NCBI GenBank assembly: GCA_035703755.1
Contig: DASSXP010000247.1
Coordinates: forward strand, 1-13,484
Direction: 5' to 3'
Length of the DNA: 13,484 nt
Source of the DNA: DASSBG01 sp035703755
GTDB taxonomy: Bacteria > Pseudomonadota > Gammaproteobacteria > Xanthomonadales > Rhodanobacteraceae
Shown here: one piece after another, positions 6,621 through 13,102 of the stretch
Numbering within the stretch: the first letter of the stretch is position 1
Layout of the letters: every line of letters starts with the position of its first letter
Translations under genes and position numbers: made by a program
Notes under the pieces: model-generated
The model's database searches: none
What the model saw: only the letters and a program-made list of their open reading frames with translations
Told to the model about the DNA's origin: nothing

Positions 6621-7338
6621 ACACACTCTCTCCGTCATCGCGCTGGTTGCGGCGGCGGCATTCGCGCTGCCGGCGATCGCCTCCGAAGGCGCCGACCTGC
6701 CTTCGGCCCAGGCCAACATCCGCGATACCGCCAGCTTGCAGCGTGGCGCGGCGCTGTTCATCAACTATTGCTCGGGTTGCCACTCGCTGAAGTACCTGCG
6801 CTACTCGCGCATGGCCGAGGATCTGGGCCTGACCGAGCAGCAGGTGATGGACAACCTCAACTTCACCGGCGAGAAATTCGGCGACCCGATTGTTTCTACC
6901 ATGCCGGTGGCTGATGCCACCAAGTGGTTTGGCAAGGCGCCGCCGGATCTCAGCCTGGAAGTGCGGGCCAAGGGCGCGGACTGGGTCTACAACTATCTGC
7001 GCTCGTTCTATCTTGATCCGAGTCGTCCGGTGGGCTGGAACAACACCGTGTTCCCGAATGCCTCGATGCCCAACGTGCTGTGGTCCTTGCAGGGCGTGCA
7101 GGTGGCCGAGCACGGCGAGCACGAGGGCGCGGTGAAGCTCAGCCTTGCCCAGCCCGGTGCGATGACCCCGGCCGAGTTCGACGGCGCGGCACGCGACATC
7201 ACCGCTTTCCTCGAATACGCAGCCGAGCCGGCAGCCTTGCAGCGTCGTTCCATCGGCGTGTGGGTGCTGCTCTATCTGGCCCTGTTTACCTTGTTGGCTT
7301 ACTTCCTGAAGCGAGAGTTCTGGAAGGACGTCCATTGA
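6613..7338 (+). CDS. petC: Ubiquinol-cytochrome c reductase, cytochrome c1 subunit
   Basis: 241 residues. Cytochrome c1 accepts electrons from the Rieske protein and passes them to soluble cytochrome c. The signal peptide spans about 1-23 (Ala-rich, ending AIA before SEG). Haem c attaches at C53-S-G-C56-H57, and the expected axial Met is M152 in ASMPNVLW. A C-terminal membrane anchor runs from about 214 to 232, followed by KREFWKDVH facing the cytoplasm. This is the short proteobacterial form without the long insertions of mitochondrial c1. The start codon lies inside the end of petB (8-nt overlap). The gap to sspA is 35 bp with no terminator, so transcription probably reads through. Confidence 0.96.
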   Translation: MIKHTLSVIALVAAAAFALPAIASEGADLPSAQANIRDTASLQRGAALFINYCSGCHSLKYLRYSRMAEDLGLTEQQVMDNLNFTGEKFGDPIVSTMPVADATKWFGKAPPDLSLEVRAKGADWVYNYLRSFYLDPSRPVGWNNTVFPNASMPNVLWSLQGVQVAEHGEHEGAVKLSLAQPGAMTPAEFDGAARDITAFLEYAAEPAALQRRSIGVWVLLYLALFTLLAYFLKREFWKDVH

Positions 7339-7373
7339 GTCCGACTTTGCGGCAGCGTCCGGGAAACGACCCC

Positions 7374-8003
7374 ATGGCATTGGCACAGAACGCGCGATTG
7401 CGCACCATTCTTACCCTGTACAGCGGCACCGACAATGTACAGAGCCATCGCGTGCGCATGGTTCTGGCCGCCAAGGGTGTCAGTTACGACCGGCTGGTGG
7501 TTGATCCGGGCAAGACCCCGGACGATCTGCTGGAAATGAACCCGTACGGCACGCTGCCGACGCTGGTGGATCGGGAGCTGGTGCTCTATGACACCGGCGT
7601 GATGTGCGAGTACATCGATGAGCGTTACCCGCATCCGCCGCTGATGCCGGTCGATCCCCTGTCGCGGGCGCGCTTGCGGCTGGCGATGATCCGCATCGAA
7701 CAGGAATGGTTGCCGCTGATCGATGCCATCAACGCGGGTGGCCGCAACGCCGATACCGCGCGCAAACACCTGCAGGGCGCGTTGGTTGCGGCGTTGCCGT
7801 TGTTCAGGGCCGGCAAGTTCTTCCTCGGCTCGGAAATCAGTCTGGCCGATTGCCTGGTGGCTCCCATCGTCTGGCGCCTGCCGTCTTTGCGCATCGAGTT
7901 GCCGAAAGATGGCAAGGCGATGCTCGATTACGGTGAACGCATCTTCGCGAGCCAGGGTTTTGCCCGCAGCCTGACCCTTGAGGAACGGGCGCTGCGCGAG
8001 TGA
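7374..8003 (+). CDS. sspA: Stringent starvation protein A, RNA polymerase-associated GST-fold regulator
   Basis: 209 residues, close to the usual length. SspA has a glutathione-transferase fold but acts by binding sigma-70 RNA polymerase, affecting stationary-phase and acid-tolerance transcription in E. coli and virulence genes elsewhere. Visible landmarks are the thioredoxin-like half (LYSGTDNVQSHRVRMVLAAKGV, beginning at residue 15), LPTLVDREL (61-69), YIDERYPHPPLMP (80-92) holding the conserved surface PHP segment, and the helical half with LADCLVAPIVWRLP. The frame is open far upstream within petC, but the ATG at 7374 matches the family N-terminus and has GGGA at 7361-7364. The stop TGA overlaps the sspB GTG (GTGA, 8000-8003). 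Following petABC suggests co-transcription with the respiratory complex. Confidence 0.95.
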   Translation: MALAQNARLRTILTLYSGTDNVQSHRVRMVLAAKGVSYDRLVVDPGKTPDDLLEMNPYGTLPTLVDRELVLYDTGVMCEYIDERYPHPPLMPVDPLSRARLRLAMIRIEQEWLPLIDAINAGGRNADTARKHLQGALVAALPLFRAGKFFLGSEISLADCLVAPIVWRLPSLRIELPKDGKAMLDYGERIFASQGFARSLTLEERALRE

Positions 8004-8410
8004 GCGAGCCGCCGCGCATGACCTCGACACGTCCGTACCTGTTGCGGGCCGTCTACCAGTGGATCCTCGACAACGAGCTGACGCCTTATTTGCTGGTTGA
8101 CGGCGCCGGTGCGGGCGTTGAGGTGCCGCCGCAGGCGGTCAAGGACGGGCGCGTTGTGTTGAATCTCGCCCCACGCGCCGTGTCGCAACTTGATCTTGGC
8201 AATGCGGAGCTGTCGTTGTTGACGCGTTTTTCCGGAGTTAGCTGCAAAGTGCGCGTGCCGATGCAGTCGGTGCTCGGTATCTACGCGCAGGAGAACGGGC
8301 AAGGCATGATGTTCTCGGCCGAGGACGGCACGCCGCCACCGGATGCAGTCCCGCCCGAGCCAGCGCCGGACAAGCCCAAGCCGGGCGCGCATTTGCGGGT
8401 GATCAAGTAG
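8000..8410 (+). CDS. sspB: Stringent starvation protein B, ClpXP specificity adaptor
   Basis: 136 residues. SspB binds ssrA-tagged and some other substrates (in E. coli, N-RseA) and delivers them to ClpXP. The substrate-binding domain is recognisable: RPYLLRAVYQWILDNELTPYL, VVLNLAPRAVSQLDLGN and VPMQSVLGIYAQENGQGMMF. A flexible Pro/Asp/Glu-rich linker leads to the C-terminal GAHLRVIK, matching the ClpX-docking tail of E. coli SspB (LRVVK). The start is uncertain: GTG at 8000 overlaps the sspA stop (GTGA) and gives MSEPPRMTSTRPY; ATG at 8018 gives MTSTRPY. I favour 8000 because of coupling and because homologues usually have several residues before RPYLLRA. Its last 8 nt overlap, tail to tail, the end of the DUF3301 gene. 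Presence of a DegS-like gene and SspB in one window is compatible with sigma-E control by RseA degradation (inference). Confidence 0.94.
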   Translation: MSEPPRMTSTRPYLLRAVYQWILDNELTPYLLVDGAGAGVEVPPQAVKDGRVVLNLAPRAVSQLDLGNAELSLLTRFSGVSCKVRVPMQSVLGIYAQENGQGMMFSAEDGTPPPDAVPPEPAPDKPKPGAHLRVIK

Positions 8411-8726
8411 CGTCGTCGAGCCGGTTTGGCTCGGGCACCCGATACGAGACCAACTGCCGGCCGCGCAGGCACAGCTCCGCCTGCATGCGGCTATGGCCGT
8501 CCGGGCTGACGTCAAAATGATAGGTGCGCAGCAACAGCCAGCGACTGTCATTGCCGCGCCGTGGACGGATTCGCGTCAGCGCCACCGTCTCGTCGAGCAG
8601 TTGCACGCCGAACTGCCGACACAGCTCACGCGCATGCCAACGCGCCGTCTCGCGTGCGGCCAGTGCGGAATGCCACATCAAGCCGATCGCGATCAGTACC
8701 AAGGCAGGCAAGGCGACATCGATCAT
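8403..8726 (-). CDS. DUF3301 small membrane protein
   Basis: 107 residues. One N-terminal transmembrane helix (about 4-18) is followed by a basic, soluble domain with QFGVQLLDETVALTRIRPRR and LRTYHFDVSPDGHSRM, the pattern of the DUF3301 family, whose function is unknown. The ATG at 8726 is chosen over an ATG at 8789. The upstream extension would read MGDFSQALSLS, which is translation of the inverted repeat end at 8767-8788, not conserved protein. The Shine-Dalgarno sequence is weak. The gene converges on sspB with an 8-bp overlap of the two 3' ends. Confidence 0.78.
   Translation of the reverse strand: MIDVALPALVLIAIGLMWHSALAARETARWHARELCRQFGVQLLDETVALTRIRPRRGNDSRWLLLRTYHFDVSPDGHSRMQAELCLRGRQLVSYRVPEPNRLDDAT
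8417..8433. other. Hairpin at the sspB / DUF3301 convergence
   Basis: CGAGCC (8417-8422) and GGCTCG (8428-8433) form a perfect 6-bp stem with a 5-nt loop, 6 nt after the sspB stop and inside the DUF3301 coding end. No T-run on either strand; it may mark the sspB transcript end or be chance. Confidence 0.3.
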
Positions 8727-8766
8727 GGCGGCGAGTGTGGCCGACTCACGGCACGCTGACAAGCTG

Positions 8767-8944
8767 AGAGCCTGTGAAAAATCGCCCAACTACTGCGGTC
8801 GCCGCCGAACGCCCCTGACGGCGGCGCGCTGTGCGCAAACAGCGGTCATTTGGTTTGCCAACCCCCTTTGTTCGCGCCCAACGCAGCTTGCAAGGAGTGC
8901 CCGGCGATGCTCTCGCTACGGCGTTCGAATTTTTCACAAGCTCT
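8767..8944. mobile_element. MITE-like element with terminal inverted repeats, no transposase
   Basis: The ends are AGAGCCTGTGAAAAAT (8767-8782) and, inverted, AGAGCTTGTGAAAAAT (complement of 8929-8944), 15 of 16 identical, bounding about 178 bp with no credible gene. Inside are two further inverted repeats: CGCCGCCG/CGGCGGCG (8800-8807 with 8819-8826) and GCAAAC/GTTTGC (8835-8840 with 8853-8858). The left 19-mer recurs at 3424-3442. The element fills most of the gap of about 285 bp between the DUF3301 gene and the FHA gene. No clear target-site duplication was found. A REP-like folded repeat or a remnant of an insertion sequence are alternatives. Confidence 0.6.
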
Positions 8945-8976
8945 GACAAATCATGCGCTGCAACACGGTGAGGCGA

Positions 8977-8982
8977 TATCAT
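8977..8982 (+). promoter_or_regulatory. Candidate -10 box for the FHA gene
   Basis: TATCAT (5 of 6 to TATAAT) lies 29 nt before the GTG start and just right of the MITE-like element. The -35 position (TGCGCT) is poor, so this is weak. Confidence 0.22.
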
Positions 8983-8997
8983 GGCGCGATGCGATCC

Positions 8998-9004
8998 GAG
9001 GTGA
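8998..9004 (+). promoter_or_regulatory. Ribosome binding site that sets the FHA gene start
   Basis: GAGGTGA with a 7-nt spacer to GTG at 9012 is a strong Shine-Dalgarno match. It decides for the GTG start over in-frame codons further upstream, which lie in the repeat element. Confidence 0.65.
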
Positions 9005-9011
9005 GCGATTC

Positions 9012-9794
9012 GTGAGACTGGAATTCCCGCAAAGCCGACAACCCGCACTCGGCATCGAGGAGGGCGCCACCGTCCTGGGCGCTGCCAGCGATTGCGACCG
9101 GGTGCTCGTCGGCGCCGGTGTGGCGCCGCATCACTGCCGTCTGGAGCGGCGTGGACCGGCGATAAGGCTGATGGTACTGGACGCCGGCTTCGCCACCGTG
9201 GTCAATGGCCGGCAAGTCGAAGCCGAGGTGCCATTGGAGGCGGGTGACGTGCTGCTGTTGGGGTCGATCGGTTGTGTGGTGTCTGCGCGGGTGGTGCCGA
9301 CCACCGTGCGCACGCATGCAGCGCTACCGCCGCAGGCGGTGGTCCGTGCGATGCCGGCGGATGCGACCCAGATACGCAGCGTGCTGCCCAAGCTGGTGTT
9401 GCGCGGCACCTCGGGACCGACCCTGGGGCGCGGCTACCCGGTGCGTGACGGCATGGTCTTCGGCCGCTCGCGCAGCAGTGACGTGTTCATCGAATCGCAG
9501 GAAATATCCCGCAGCCATGCCACGTTGCGGGTGTCCGGGCACAGCATTCGCATCGAGGATCTCGGTTCGACCAACGGCACTTTCGTCAATGGCAAGCAAG
9601 TCGTGAATGCACTGATCCAGCCCGGTGACGAGATCGCGCTCGACAATGTCCGTTTCATGCTGATCGAACCGGGTGCCGCCACGGTCGACGATCCATCGCC
9701 GGCGGTGGCCAGCTGGCGCCGCTCGTGGTGGCTGTTGCTGGCCGTGCCGGTAGTGGCCGCCGTGATCGCCGGTTGGCTGTGGCTGGGAGCGTAA
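9012..9794 (+). CDS. Tail-anchored protein with two FHA domains
   Basis: 260 residues from the GTG at 9012. The second FHA domain (about 126-220) is well formed: FGRSRSSDV (150-158), SRSHATL, STNGTFVNGKQV (186-197), GDEIALDNVRFML. FHA domains bind phosphothreonine peptides, and the Arg/Ser and Ser-x-x-His positions used for that are present. The N-terminal region (about 5-93) has FHA-like spacing (VLGAASDCDRVL, APHHCRL, VVNGRQVE, GDVLLLG) but lacks the GRS signature, so it looks degenerate. A linker of about 30 residues separates the two. Residues 238-258 are one hydrophobic helix at the very C-terminus, so both domains should face the cytoplasm. No kinase or phosphatase gene is nearby, so partner and pathway are unknown. 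The gene converges on nadC with a 21-bp gap. Confidence 0.85.
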   Translation: MRLEFPQSRQPALGIEEGATVLGAASDCDRVLVGAGVAPHHCRLERRGPAIRLMVLDAGFATVVNGRQVEAEVPLEAGDVLLLGSIGCVVSARVVPTTVRTHAALPPQAVVRAMPADATQIRSVLPKLVLRGTSGPTLGRGYPVRDGMVFGRSRSSDVFIESQEISRSHATLRVSGHSIRIEDLGSTNGTFVNGKQVVNALIQPGDEIALDNVRFMLIEPGAATVDDPSPAVASWRRSWWLLLAVPVVAAVIAGWLWLGA

Positions 9795-9815
9795 CCGCCG
9801 GAGCCGTGACAACGA

Positions 9816-10679
9816 TCAGCCCGGTGTCGCCTCGAGCCGCATCGACAAGTCGATCGCGCGCACGTTTTTGGTCAACGCGCCAACGGAAATGAAATCCACG
9901 CCCAGCGCGGCCAGCGTGGCAATCCGCGGCAAGGTGACACTGCCGGATACTTCCAGCGGCACCCGGCCGGCTACTTCGCGCACGGCGGCGGCGAGTGCGG
10001 TGTCGTCGAATTCATCCAGCATGATGCGGTCGACGCCGGCTTGCAGCGCTTGCTGCAACTCGGCGGCGTTTTCGACTTCCACCTCCAGCAACAGCTGCGG
10101 GTACAGTTGGCGCGCGCGCGCCACCGCCGCGGCGATGCCGCCGGCGGCGGCGATGTGGTTTTCCTTGATCAGGATGGCGTCGTCGAGACCCATGCGATGG
10201 TTGTGCGCGCCGCCACAGCGCACGGCGTACTTTTGCGCCTGGCGCAGGCCCGGCAGGGTCTTGCGGGTATCCAGAATACGGGTCCGCGTGCCCGCCACGG
10301 CGGCGGCGTAGCGGGCGGCTTCGGTGGCGGTGGCGGACAGGGTCTGCAGAAAGTTGAGGGCGCTGCGCTCGCCGCTGAGCAGGGCGCGGGCGTGGCCGTG
10401 CAGCCGACAGACCACGGTATCGGCGGCGATGCGATCGCCATCGTGTTGGAGCCAGTCGATTTGGAGCGTGGGATCCAGTGCGCGCAGGCAGCCTTCAAAC
10501 CACGGTGCCCCCGCCAATACGGCCGGCTCGCGGCACAGCACGTGGGCATGGGCGATGGTGTTGCCATCAATCAGCGCGCCGCTGGCATCACCGGTGCCGA
10601 TGTCCTCGGCCAGTGCACGTTCGACGTCGCGCTGGATGACGCCCGCCGACGGCGGGGGCGGGCGTGTGGCAGGTGTCAT
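9816..10679 (-). CDS. nadC: Nicotinate-nucleotide pyrophosphorylase (carboxylating), quinolinate phosphoribosyltransferase
   Basis: 287 residues, normal length. NadC converts quinolinate and PRPP to nicotinate mononucleotide, CO2 and pyrophosphate in de novo NAD synthesis (cytoplasm). The N-terminal alpha/beta sandwich begins ALAEDIGTGDASG (22-34). The catalytic barrel carries SGERSALNFLQTLS (102-115), DTRKTLPGLR (137-146), KYAVRCGGAHNHRMGL (150-165), ILIKENHI (169-176), LLEVEVEN (197-204) and VSGSV (244-248), together holding the conserved Arg, Lys, His and Glu/Asp residues for quinolinate and PRPP. The start codon overlaps the stop of the upstream DUF1631 gene (ATGA, 10679-10676), so it is the second gene of a coupled operon. 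No nadA or nadB is in the window. Confidence 0.96.
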   Translation of the reverse strand: MTPATRPPPPSAGVIQRDVERALAEDIGTGDASGALIDGNTIAHAHVLCREPAVLAGAPWFEGCLRALDPTLQIDWLQHDGDRIAADTVVCRLHGHARALLSGERSALNFLQTLSATATEAARYAAAVAGTRTRILDTRKTLPGLRQAQKYAVRCGGAHNHRMGLDDAILIKENHIAAAGGIAAAVARARQLYPQLLLEVEVENAAELQQALQAGVDRIMLDEFDDTALAAAVREVAGRVPLEVSGSVTLPRIATLAALGVDFISVGALTKNVRAIDLSMRLEATPG

Positions 10680-13009
10680 TCGGCCGTCGGGCCGGCGGGG
10701 GCGCTGCTGGCGGGTTTGTCCGCTTCCTCGGCGGTGGGCTGATCCTTGCGCAAACGCTCGACGATGGCGTCCAGCGCGCGGTCGAACAGCGGCACTTCTT
10801 CCAGCACCACGGTGCGGCCGGTGCCGATGCTCTCGGCCAGTGCCACCAGGCTCATGTCGCAGACTTTCAGGCCGCGGCGGTTGACGAACAGGTATTTGCC
10901 GCTGATCGGGCTGATCCAGGACAGCTTGGCGCGGTCACGCTGGCCGCTGTCCGCGTCGACGAACTCCACCCAACTGCCAACTTTCAAGGCACGGGCGCTG
11001 CTGAGTTCGGCGCTCTCGTCCGCGCTGACCGGTGGTGGCGGGGGTTCCGGTTCGGCATCGGCGGGGGTGGCTATCGCCTCGACGGTTTCCGGGATCAGCG
11101 GGGTCGGATCCTGGGCTTGCTCGGACATTGTCTCCGGCGGCAGTTCGCCGCCCATCTGGCGGTGGTAGAACTGGCCCAGGGCGCGCATCAGGCGGCGCAC
11201 ATCGGCGTCGTGGAATGCCACTGCCGCCAAGCCCTGACGCAAGCGTTTTTCCAGTCCCGGCAAGAGATCGCGCAGGCGCTGGCGGGCGTCGTCGTTGGTC
11301 AGCGGCTGTGCGCTCCAGATCAACTCGTCGATGAAACGCAGAGCCGAACGCCATTCGGCGCTCTGCTCGCCCTGGCGCAACAGGGTCAACACCAGGTAGT
11401 TCGCCCACGGCCGGGTGAGGATGTTTTGAATCAGGTCGGGCAGCTGCGTTTGCCGGCTGCGCGTGAGGATTTCACGGGCGGCGATGCGGCGCGCCGACTG
11501 CAACTTCTCGCGACCGCGCGAGGCTTCCGCGGTGCGCTGCTCGGCGAGGGTGGAGCGTTGCCGGTTGCCTTCGATGAATAGTTGGAAACGCGCCAGCAGC
11601 CGCTCGAATACCGAGGTGTCGTCGTCGAAGTTGTGCAGCAGGGTATCGACCACGCCCTTGATCTCGTTGTACAGGCGCTGGTCGCGGTCGCCATCTTCGG
11701 ACCAGCCCTTGGCGGCATCCGCCAAGGCGTCGAGCAGGCGCCGGGCTGGATGCGAACTTTGCGCGAACAGTTGCTTTTCGAGTAGCGCGGCCTTGAGGTA
11801 GGGGATTTGCAGGCGCCCGAGCATGGCCTGCATCGGGGTCGGCAGGTTGCGATCTTCGAGGATGAACTCGAACAGCATGCCGACCAGCTCGATAGTGTCC
11901 TCGTCGGCGCCGGATACGTTGCCTTTGGCGTTGATGCCAAGTTTGCGAATCTGTGCGTGCAGGGCGTCCTTGAGCTCGTCCAATGACAGAGTGTCATTGC
12001 TGGCCAGCGCGGCGCGGTCTGCTGGCAGCGGCGGCGCTTGTTGTTGCAGCAGACTGATTGCGGACAGGAGTTCGGTGACGTCCAGCGCCGGCATCGGCGG
12101 GCCGGCGGGGCGCGCCGGCGCGTTGTGATGGCGGCGTTGGGCCAGCAGTTGGTTGACCGTGGCGTAGAGCTGGTTGCGCAAGGCAACGTGCTGTGGATCG
12201 TCGTAGTCGGGGCTTTCGCTACCGGCGTCGGATTCGCGGTTTGCGTCGGCGCTGGCGGCGGCAGTGTCCGTGGTGGCCGGCGTTGTGGCGCCGTCGCCCT
12301 GGCGGGTCGAGCGCAAGCGCAGTTGCGGCAACACGCCGGCCCGCACCAGGTCGATGTTGACCGCGTCGTACAAGGTGTCCAGACCGGCCAGCACGTAGCG
12401 CTCGAACAGCTTGTAGACGATCAGCTTGACCTTGACGTCGACTTCCAGTTCGCGCATCGCCATGCGGAAGCAGCGCGCGAATGCGCCCGGCCCGATGGGG
12501 TTGTCGGCGTCCTCGACCTTGCGGCCACCGCTGATGACCGACAGGCGCTGGTTGACCGAGTACAGCAGGCGTGCGTAACGGTTGTCCGCCTTGGCGATCA
12601 TGCTGGTGACGGCGAGGGATTCTTCCAGTTCGCGGTCATCCACCAGGCTGAGTTCGGCGCCGTTGTTGCGGGGCGCCTCCCCGCCATCGGCCGTGCTGGC
12701 GGGCGCCGCGTTGGCAAACTCGATCACGCTGCGGCCAACGTAGTCGATGAACATCCGCTCGACCAACTGGCGTTTCTTGCGCACCTCGCGCATGCCGTCA
12801 AAATACTGCGTTTGCACGGCATTGCTCTCGGCTTTTTCGGCGAGATCAAACAGTGCGTCGTCGACGTTCTCGAACAGGCTGCTGATCAGTGCTTGCGAGC
12901 GGGTGGTGGCGATGCCACGCACTGCACGAAGCAGCTCGCCGCCGCGCTCGTCCGTGGGTTGCCGTCCGCTCAGGTTCACGATTTTGCCGGTTTCGGTCTG
13001 TGGGTTCAT
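10676..13009 (-). CDS. DUF1631 family protein
   Basis: 777 residues, a usual size for this proteobacterial family of unknown function, sometimes mislabelled as thymidine phosphorylase. It is predicted soluble and mostly helical, with no signal peptide or membrane segment. The N-terminal part has ALISSLFENVDDALFDLAEKA and YFDGMREVRKKRQLVERMF (about 40-90). A low-complexity acidic stretch (about 255-275) precedes ALRNQLYATVNQLLAQRR. The C-terminal 100 residues contain LKVGSWVEFVD, KLSWISP and KYLFVNRRGLKV (about 675-720), resembling a PilZ-like beta-barrel. I do not see the paired RxxxR and D/NxSxxG c-di-GMP motif of true PilZ, so binding is not claimed. The ATG at 13009 has only a weak Shine-Dalgarno sequence. 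The stop overlaps the nadC start. Upstream lie a CRP-type palindrome and a TTGACA hexamer. Confidence 0.88.
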   Translation of the reverse strand: MNPQTETGKIVNLSGRQPTDERGGELLRAVRGIATTRSQALISSLFENVDDALFDLAEKAESNAVQTQYFDGMREVRKKRQLVERMFIDYVGRSVIEFANAAPASTADGGEAPRNNGAELSLVDDRELEESLAVTSMIAKADNRYARLLYSVNQRLSVISGGRKVEDADNPIGPGAFARCFRMAMRELEVDVKVKLIVYKLFERYVLAGLDTLYDAVNIDLVRAGVLPQLRLRSTRQGDGATTPATTDTAAASADANRESDAGSESPDYDDPQHVALRNQLYATVNQLLAQRRHHNAPARPAGPPMPALDVTELLSAISLLQQQAPPLPADRAALASNDTLSLDELKDALHAQIRKLGINAKGNVSGADEDTIELVGMLFEFILEDRNLPTPMQAMLGRLQIPYLKAALLEKQLFAQSSHPARRLLDALADAAKGWSEDGDRDQRLYNEIKGVVDTLLHNFDDDTSVFERLLARFQLFIEGNRQRSTLAEQRTAEASRGREKLQSARRIAAREILTRSRQTQLPDLIQNILTRPWANYLVLTLLRQGEQSAEWRSALRFIDELIWSAQPLTNDDARQRLRDLLPGLEKRLRQGLAAVAFHDADVRRLMRALGQFYHRQMGGELPPETMSEQAQDPTPLIPETVEAIATPADAEPEPPPPPVSADESAELSSARALKVGSWVEFVDADSGQRDRAKLSWISPISGKYLFVNRRGLKVCDMSLVALAESIGTGRTVVLEEVPLFDRALDAIVERLRKDQPTAEEADKPASSAPAGPTAE

Positions 13010-13052
13010 GGCGACGTCTCGTCGGATTGACCGTGCATGGTGAAAGGATCGC

Positions 13053-13058
13053 TGTCAA
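13053..13058 (-). promoter_or_regulatory. Candidate -35 box for DUF1631-nadC
   Basis: Minus-strand TTGACA (13058 to 13053) is a perfect -35 hexamer, 24 bp downstream of the centre of the CRP-type palindrome. At a 17-bp spacer the -10 reads CACGGT, a poor match, as could occur at an activator-dependent promoter. Confidence 0.3.
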
Positions 13059-13070
13059 GCCGACGCGGGT

Positions 13071-13088
13071 GTGTGATGGGCATCACAC
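13071..13088. promoter_or_regulatory. Perfect CRP/Clp-type palindrome
   Basis: GTGTGATGGGCATCACAC is an 8+2+8 perfect inverted repeat containing TGTGA-N6-TCACA, the consensus of CRP-family regulators (CRP in enterics, Clp in Xanthomonas). It lies 61-79 nt upstream of the DUF1631 ATG and 14 nt past the stop of the Trm112-like gene. As an intrinsic terminator it lacks a T-run, so an operator is the better reading. Confidence 0.5.
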
Positions 13089-13102
13089 CGGCCCTGAGCC
13101 GT

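Noticed and set aside
5283..6764. 493-codon open frame on the minus strand
   Set aside because: Complement of petB and parts of petA and petC, which are unmistakable; His/Asp/Glu-rich low-complexity translation without a recognisable domain.
8757..8950. Target-site duplication (TGACAA on both sides of the MITE-like element)
   Set aside because: The left TGACAA is not adjacent to the element end while the right one is, so it does not fit a clean duplication.
8850..9011. Longer N-terminus for the FHA protein
   Set aside because: This stretch is translation of the repeat element (contains SNFSQALTN); the GTG at 9012 has a strong Shine-Dalgarno sequence and begins at the FHA-like region.
12038..13030. 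330-codon open frame on the plus strand
   Set aside because: Opposite the DUF1631 gene; no start signal or motif.
13071..13088. Palindrome as an intrinsic terminator of the Trm112-like gene
   Set aside because: No T-run on either side, and the TGTGA-N6-TCACA layout fits a CRP-type operator better.
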